DNA of 64,000 nt from Coniferiporia sulphurascens (taxonomy: Eukaryota > Basidiomycota > Agaricomycetes > Hymenochaetales > Hymenochaetaceae): contig NBBA01000018.1 of the NCBI GenBank assembly GCA_002794785.1, positions 806,001 to 870,000 on the forward strand, read 5' to 3'. A program made the position numbers and the translations under genes. Numbering within the stretch: position 1 is the first letter of the stretch; each line of letters opens with the position of its first letter. Below the pieces are notes generated by a model that was not told the DNA's origin, did no database searches, and was given only the letters and a program-made list of their open reading frames with translations. Shown one piece after another: positions 58,231-64,000 of this stretch.

Positions 58231-59828
58231 TCAAATGCTCGGAAGAAGTTCGTTCACGAACCAGCTCTTGCCATGCGAGTCCGTTGCGTTGTTGAAGATG
58301 ACCAGGTTGGGCGTGCCCACTGGAAGCGTTTGACCTGTGAGCACATCAGGAGATGCAAGCGCAATAAGCGCCTTCTTCAACTGCTCGGTGGTCAATGGGG
58401 TCGGGATCGGTGCGACGTCGACCTCAGAGCCAAAGAGCGATGGCTCAGGAAGCACACGCGCAATCCATACGGGAAGGTACTCGTACGCAATAGCGTAGCT
58501 CTGTGCGAACGTCACGGACGGCGAAGTGTATGAGTTAACCATGGCAGGCGGGACCAAGGAGCCGAGTGCAGGATCGAAGGTCGAGGACGGGTAAATGGAG
58601 AGCAGGTATGCAAGAAGACCCGCAGTATGAGGGGAAGCCATGCTCGTTCCCGAGATCGTGTTGACTGAATTTGGTCCGGAGTTCCATGTCGAAAGGATGT
58701 TCAGACCAGGTGCAAACACATCGACACACTTGCCGTGGTTAGAGAAGTATGCACGCTCGTCAGACACGGTGGAAGCTCCAACGGTGACCGCAAGTTGGGC
58801 AGAGGCAGGCGAGTAATCACACGCGTCACGGTTGTCATTGCCAGCGGCCACAGCGAAGTGAAGTCCAGCCTTAACAGCCCTGTTGACGGTATCATCGAGT
58901 GCTTGAGACTTGCCACCACCAAGAGACATGTTGGCCACGGATCCCTTATATTTGGTCTTGCCAGTCGCCTTGACCTCTGCCTCAGCAGCAGCTTTAGCTT
59001 TAATCGCATCGGTAGCTGCCCAAGTAACGCCCTCAACAACATCGGACATAGTGCCACTGCCGTTTGTACCGAGGACCTTCACGGCAGTAATGGTGGCAGC
59101 CTTAGCAACGCCGTACTTGCGCGAAGCGATAGTGCCGGCGCAGTGAGTGCCGTGACCGTTGCCATCAATGTCGAGGTCGTTCTTGGGAATCGTCTTCCCC
59201 CAGCGGGCACGACCCTCGAACTCAACATGGTCAATGTAAACACCAGTGTCGATAACGTAGACGTTCACGCCCTCGCCACCATGCGCGTCATACTCATAAC
59301 GTGTGAAGGTACTAAAACTGAGCTTCGCGCGATGGCTTATACGAGCAAGACCCTTGGTAATGAAAGTCAGCTCCGGAAGCCTTATCGCGAGAGATAAGAT
59401 TGGCTTACCCAAGGCGCCGACTTCTGGGTCTCGAGAACGTGAACAATCTGGTCATGCTCAACGTAGTCGACCTCGGGTTGCCTACGGATACGTTCGACAA
59501 CGTCCGGTGAAAAAGATCCCGCGTAGCCTTTGATGTGCGAATCCCATACGTGGGTGAGCTCGCTGTCATCGCCGTCGAGAACTTGGCGCGCGTTCTGAAG
59601 GAAGTTGAAATGGGTGTCGAACGCGCCGGGTTGAACACCTTCCTTGAACATGACGATGTACGAGCCGTTCAAGACTTGGTGGGCAGAGGCGCCCGGGTGA
59701 TGAAGAGGGGCAACATAGTGCGGCTGTTCGTAGCGCGCAGCATAGCCGTCGGGAGACGTGGAGAGCGGGGAGGCGATTGCAACCACCGCTGCTGCGGCGA
59801 GCAGCGCCAGTGATGAGAGGGTGGACAT
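58231..59828 (-). CDS. Secreted subtilisin-like serine protease (S8, proteinase K type)
   Basis: The start MSTLSSLALLAAAAVVAIAS is a signal peptide. Next comes an I9 inhibitory propeptide (SYIVMFKEGVQPGAFDTHFN ... VDYVEHDQIVHVL). The mature enzyme begins around SAPW, where one intron (about 59347-59409) joins SAPW to GLARISHRA, as in proteinase K relatives. The catalytic triad is complete: Asp in VYVIDTGVY, His in GNGHGTHCAGTIA, Ser in SGTSMASPH; the oxyanion Asn is in AVAAGNDNRD. It is about 513 residues. The part after the Ser motif has an extra stretch of about 50 residues (SLVPPAMVNSYTSPSVTFAQ...) before QLKKALIALAS, as seen in some basidiomycete members. It probably digests external protein. 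An upstream ATG at 59903 would displace the signal peptide and is disfavoured. Confidence 0.96.
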
Positions 59829-60013
59829 CGTTGTTGGTGATGTGGGGGAGTCAGGAGATATTGGTGACGCGCGGCTCGTGTTATAGGCGTGATTATGTAA
59901 CAATATTCCCAGATTCCGCTTTTAGCCAGCTGGGCCCTTGCTCCTCTTGACCCTGCTTTCCAGTACACGACCCAAGTAGCCAGGCAACCCCCGAGGGGTT
60001 CGTGTGAGCTGCT
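59829..60013. promoter_or_regulatory. Shared divergent promoter between the S8 protease and the COX14-like gene
   Basis: Only 185 bases separate the two opposing start codons, so both promoters must overlap. No clear TATA box is visible for either. Confidence 0.5.
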
Positions 60014-60431
60014 ATGGCGCTGCGTATGCCGCTTATCGATATCCTGCACCGCACTCTTTTGTTTGGTCTCGTCGGGATGGGTACAGGAGGCATTTTCTTG
60101 GGTTGGCAAGTCCACAGGGACGTCCTTCGTAGGGGCAAGGGTGCGTAGTTGTTTTTTCTTCTTTCTGGATAGAACTTAAACTCCCCTTTCGTTTCTTTAG
60201 AGGTAAACAACGTGCTCACATATTGAATATCCTCCGAAGTGTTCTGACTACGTTACCGCAGCTTGCACAGGAAATGGAGGCGCAGAAAGAAGCCGCTCTT
60301 CGCGAAGGGAAGGAGGTACATCGTGATTTCTTACTCTAAATTCTCGTTTCTGACACGTTTCCCACAAGATTGAAAATGAGAAGGCGCTTGCAGAAGCTGC
60401 ACAGCTGATTCTGAAATCTCGAAATCCCTAG
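60014..60431 (+). CDS. Small single-helix protein, COX14-like cytochrome oxidase assembly candidate
   Basis: Exons: 60014-60140, 60201-60202 (2 nt), 60262-60315 and 60369-60431. The 81-residue product starts MALRMPLIDILHRTLLFGLV and continues GMGTGGIFLGWQVHRDVLRR, which contains the membrane helix. After Gly-Lys, a Glu codon is made from the last G of exon 1 and the 2-base exon AG. A charged helix follows (LAQEMEAQKEAALREGKE, then IENEKALAEAAQLILKSR) and ends NP-stop. All three introns (60, 59 and 53 bases) have GT/AG ends. The layout 'helix after an HR-T start, then a basic HRD-x-LRRG turn' resembles small fungal COX14-type factors of the inner mitochondrial membrane. That family call is tentative; the gene structure is better supported than the function. 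Confidence 0.55.
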
Positions 60432-62012
60432 TCGTAATCGAGCATGTACTATATTTTTGTAAGATGCTGGCCTTTCTTCTGTGTTGTGTTTTAATCTCGC
60501 TTTTATTTATTTTAGTAATTAGACATATATAACGTCGGAGACTTTCCTTGCCACTCTTATTGGAAAATTTTCAAAGTTTCACCAATATGGGCAGACTCAG
60601 CTGCCGAGAGTAGACGTGGCGGGCATACATCGTATCCAGCATTCAGACCTATCTGAAAGCCTGAAGCGAGTTAGCATCTGCCCAACCGACAGGATAAGTG
60701 ATTCATCACGGCCACACTTCTCGCCGACGTGTCTTCTTCTCCTTTTCCCTGATTTTACCTCCGATTCTCCGTCGATACAGGCACGTGAGTGCCCGCAATC
60801 ACAACTTCCGTCTTCTCTCGCAAGTGTAATCATCCAGTTATCTCAGCTTCGGACTCGCCATTTGAGACGCGGAAAGATGCAGGCTAAGGGTGCGAGGGCT
60901 AGATCATGATACGTGTCTCGTTGTCGGAGTGTGTTCGTCCTGACCATATTTCACCGCGAAGGGTTGATACAGCCTCGTTCATGGTCGCCGCCATCGTTTC
61001 TTCGCTGAACTTGATTTTTGAGAGTTAAAGTTCTCATGCACGAGTGCAGCTGTGCCTGTACGCTCACGCGCATCCACGCAGCACTGTGCACGATTTCAAG
61101 CTCTCCGATACAGTCACATGTCATTGACCAGCCTTCTTTCGACCCCGCCCGCGCACTCTAGGGACTCATTCATTTCTCAAAAGGCACTGTACGTTGTCCA
61201 TTATGCACAGCCATCTGCACAGCTCCGGTATGTACGCCGAGAGATCACAGAGGCGAGCCTCAAGTGGAGAGACACCATTCCAAACGCGTCTTTTATCCAC
61301 TTGACGACGACGGAGCAAAGTGATATACCTATCTAAGATCCATCCCCGAACACCATTTCTAGTCACGTCTAGCCAGTCTTACTCACTCTCTACTAACCCA
61401 ATGACCCGTATTGTTCGTCGCTCCTCATCGAGTTCGGTAACCAAGATGCTCTCAATCGACAAACTCGGTGCACGATGCGTCCAATGAGGCCGTTACGAGC
61501 GCGTGAATCTCTTTCGTTAGCAGTTTCGGGGTTGGGCTAAATCTCAAATCCGAAAGACCTCCACCAGAACGGGATCTGTCGGTGTGAAATGCGGACTCTT
61601 GCTGAATCTCACCGCCGTATGAGCAAAAGTGGCGATCACCTATCTCGAGGCTCGTTCCGAATGGCGCAATTCTGACCTGTTATTTGCCTTTAGTTAATGG
61701 CGACCCACTAAGCGAATGCGTATAATTTTACGACAAGTCCTACGCCACGACCCACTGAACCTTACCCAGGGCTTACCGTAATGAGCACCAAAGGCTACTA
61801 ATCCACCCCGCCGATGCATCACGCTGTTGACAGTTTCTCTTACCGGAGCCTCATGGCACAGTAGAAAAGACATACAAGACGAGCACGGAACATGCTGAAT
61901 TTTGCATTATTTGTTACAACGAACACAATATGATCGATTGAGAGCGTCAGGCGTGAATGTATAGAGGAGAATGAGGGAACATGTGAAAGGAAAAAAGTTA
62001 AACTATGATGCT
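60432..62012. other. Spacer, no gene seen
   Basis: No recognisable domain or splice-linked exons. On the minus strand near 60906-61001 a short frame MAATMNEAVSTLRGEIWSG is followed by a stop and could be a first exon, but nothing supports it further. The part next to 62013 is the SKP1 3' flank. Confidence 0.45.
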
Positions 62013-62785
62013 TCAGCGGTCCTCCGCCCATTCCTAATCAAACCGTTAGGGCTTTCCCAAAAATGTGCAGAAATAAAGCTTACGTTCTCCCGCTTGATCT
62101 GCGCCTGGAAGGAAAGAAGCGCCCTAATCAGATACGTACAAAGGTAAAGGCTCGCCACATACCTCCTCCTCGGCAGTAAAGTCATTAGCAATGTTGAATA
62201 ACTTCCTAATCTCTTCTGGCGATTTCCCCTTGATCATGTTGGCTACGGTCTTGCAACCAACGTCGCTGAAAAAATGTAGTCAATTAGTGAAACGACTTAT
62301 CTGTTTACCGAAAGGGGCTTACAGAAGAGGCTTTATGTCAAGGTAGTTGGCAGCGAGGATGATTTCGAAAAGCATTTCCTGGTCGACGTTAATGAACTTC
62401 TGGTCCCATTCGCTAATGTCGGTGGTGCGCTTGCGCGACTCGTCCGCACTTGAATCCTCCGCAGGGAGCGGGTCATTGCGATGATGCTCACACCATTCCA
62501 AGACCTACACATGTGGACGCCACAAATTCCACGTTGAGTAAACACAAACATGAAAAGCACGCTTTACACACCTTCTTCATCACATCCCCAGAAACATTAG
62601 GCACCGGGATAGGCTGGTCCGTCTCGCCAAGATCTGTGGAGCATGACATTATTCCAACGAAAACGCATGTGGCACCGCCCGAAACCATACGCACCCTCGA
62701 GCATGTTGTTGAGGAGCACGCTCAGTCTGACGACAGTCCTCTCAACGACAAAGTCCACATTGTCGACGGTGCGAAGAACAACCAT
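62013..62785 (-). CDS. SKP1: SKP1, adaptor of SCF ubiquitin ligases
   Basis: Five exons read in order: [20 protein letters not shown] with [50 protein letters not shown] followed by [33 protein letters not shown] with [20 protein letters not shown]; and finally EWAEDR before the stop. The N-terminal half is the BTB/POZ-like fold that binds cullin 1. The C-terminal helices ([26 protein letters not shown] to [15 protein letters not shown]) bind F-box proteins. Length (about 157 residues) and all landmarks are normal for fungal SKP1. The protein links F-box substrate receptors to Cul1 for ubiquitination in cytosol and nucleus. Confidence 0.96.
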
Positions 62786-63716
62786 GGCGAATTTTTAGTA
62801 TATCACGCGCTGCAAATTGAGGAGATAGGTTTGGAAATGTAGATGAGGGTAGATGCTGAAATTGCGTGCTTGTCAGTGTGTGTTGAAAGAGTCGGAATGG
62901 GAGTTTTGTACCTGCAGGTTTCTAGCGAGATCAGCGCGGGATGAAGACGAGCGCGGAGTGTAGGCCTTCCTACGCGCACTGCGACAAGCTGTTCCCACGG
63001 ATACCAAATCAACAAAGACAAATCTATTCCCACGGTCTTAATATCACTAACATTTTATTAAAACTTGCCTCTATCGCTTCCCTGATCGCCCTTTTTCCAA
63101 GCTTTTTGCTCTCAGCCTCAAGCACTCATCCACTTTCTCAACCTGTATCCCTTCCGTAGCATAATTTCCCTCAACCTTCGACTGGCACTCGACCCGACCT
63201 AACGGCCCCTCGGAACAAAAGCGAATAAGAATTGCCAACTTTGGCCTTACAGAACCACACCTGATTGGTCTGCTACGCACATAAATTTTCTGGGGCTATG
63301 GCTACGGCGGAGCAAGGCTGCGCTTTGGCCAGGGGCCCTCTGAATCGGGCCCTTCCTAGCGAATCATCAAATCTAAGGCCCCGGAGCTGCACACCCCCTT
63401 ATTCTTGTTCCCGGGAGATACCAGCCTTTATGACTTGGAGGTCAATCTCCCGAGTTTTGGGGTGACTGCCAATATCATAAGTCCGCTATCTTCATCAGCA
63501 AGTCTTCCAACCTGACCCGCAGTCGATACGGCTGCGGCGCCAATATTATGCACAACAGGTGTATAAGAAAGCACCAACTTTCAAAGAGTCTCGAATCCCA
63601 CTTTACCACAGCTCGTGTCTGGGGACACGTTTCACCTTTGTTAATGCTAGGTGGACCTTTAATTGATGCAAATTAATCTTACCGGTTTAATCAAACGTCC
63701 TTTCTTTCGGTTGATA
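62786..63716. other. Spacer, no gene seen
   Basis: SKP1 promoter side and further flank. Near 63320-63400 a GC-rich stretch has GGCCCTT/GGGCCC words in loose inverted arrangement. No gene or complete element was recognised. Confidence 0.45.
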
Positions 63717-64000
63717 TTAATGCTTCTGATTGGCCAAGCTGAAAAACCGGCGATTGGCCTGCCTTGCAATACCTTGTTCCAGTAATACTTGCTCAATGAC
63801 GGTTTTGCTGAGGAAAGTCTGGTATGCATCTCTCAGTATCTGTGTCTTCCCATTCTGTTTGTTTATAGATAAAAGCAGCACCTCGGGTCGATTTATCTGC
63901 CATAATGTACCATTTCTGGCGTCTACACGAGCAACTCCCTCCTTCACAAACCTGAGACGATTGCGGAGCGATTGAATGAACTCGAAAGGAACTCTGATGC
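63717..64000 (-). CDS. Unrecognised reading frame, partial at the window edge
   Basis: The minus-strand frame is open from the right edge to a stop at 63717. It reads VPFEFIQSLRNRLRFVKEGV, then NGTLWQINRPEVLLLSINKQ and a helical, charged end KTVIEQVLLEQGIARQANRR ... NQKH. It is 94 codons without a stop and has a plausible amino-acid mix, so it may be the last exon of a gene continuing past 64000. I do not recognise it and assign no function. Confidence 0.25.
   Translation of the reverse strand, partial: IRVPFEFIQSLRNRLRFVKEGVARVDARNGTLWQINRPEVLLLSINKQNGKTQILRDAYQTFLSKTVIEQVLLEQGIARQANRRFFSLANQKH

Noticed and set aside
60597..60909. Frames of 78 and 97 codons on opposite strands downstream of the COX14-like gene
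   Set aside because: No domain, no splice continuation and no conserved motif. The two frames are mutual shadows and neither is preferable.

Overview
This window is nuclear DNA from a filamentous basidiomycete, most likely an agaricomycete. The genes are dense and cut by many short introns of about 50-95 bases. They have fungal hallmarks: a PalB/Rim13-type calpain, a mitochondrial arginine-specific carbamoyl-phosphate synthase, a yeast-type phenylalanine ammonia-lyase, an amadoriase-like oxidase and a proteinase K-like secreted protease. Intergenic spacers hold LINE and hAT transposons. There are no operons. The ORFs end at introns, so most genes below were joined by following splice sites and reading phase by eye.

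Layout. 0-14 kb: GNAT acetyltransferase (-), NAB2-like poly(A) RNA-binding protein (+), short-chain dehydrogenase (-), CPA2 (+) and FAD-dependent amadoriase-like oxidase (-). 14-20.5 kb: a gene-free spacer, FCF1 (-) and a C2H2 zinc-finger gene (-). 20.5-26.2 kb: a LINE with full target-site duplications whose second ORF carries a stop, a frameshift and a nested solo LTR. 26.3-33.4 kb: a long stretch without recognisable genes, then PAL (33.4-36.4 kb). 38.8-42.5 kb: a second, 5'-truncated LINE of the same family in the opposite direction, with its ORF2 still open. 42.5-46.4 kb: no gene seen. 46.4-54.5 kb: calpain (-), a doubtful F-box-like remnant (-) and a single-pass membrane LRR protein (-). 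54.9-57.9 kb: a complete hAT transposon with 8-bp target duplications. 58.2-60.4 kb: a subtilisin (-) and a tiny COX14-like gene (+) share a 185-base divergent promoter. 62.0-62.8 kb: SKP1 (-). The right edge has an unrecognised partial reading frame.

The genes are mostly unrelated housekeeping and metabolic functions: mRNA poly(A) control, arginine synthesis, small-subunit rRNA processing, SCF ubiquitin ligation, pH signalling and phenylpropanoid/aromatic amino-acid catabolism. I see no gene cluster acting as one pathway and no convincing undescribed multi-gene system. The most unusual signals are in gene structure: a predicted 2-nucleotide exon in the COX14-like gene, a coding exon made only of the ATG in FCF1, and four GC-AG introns. 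The nested transposon history can be read to the base from target-site duplications.
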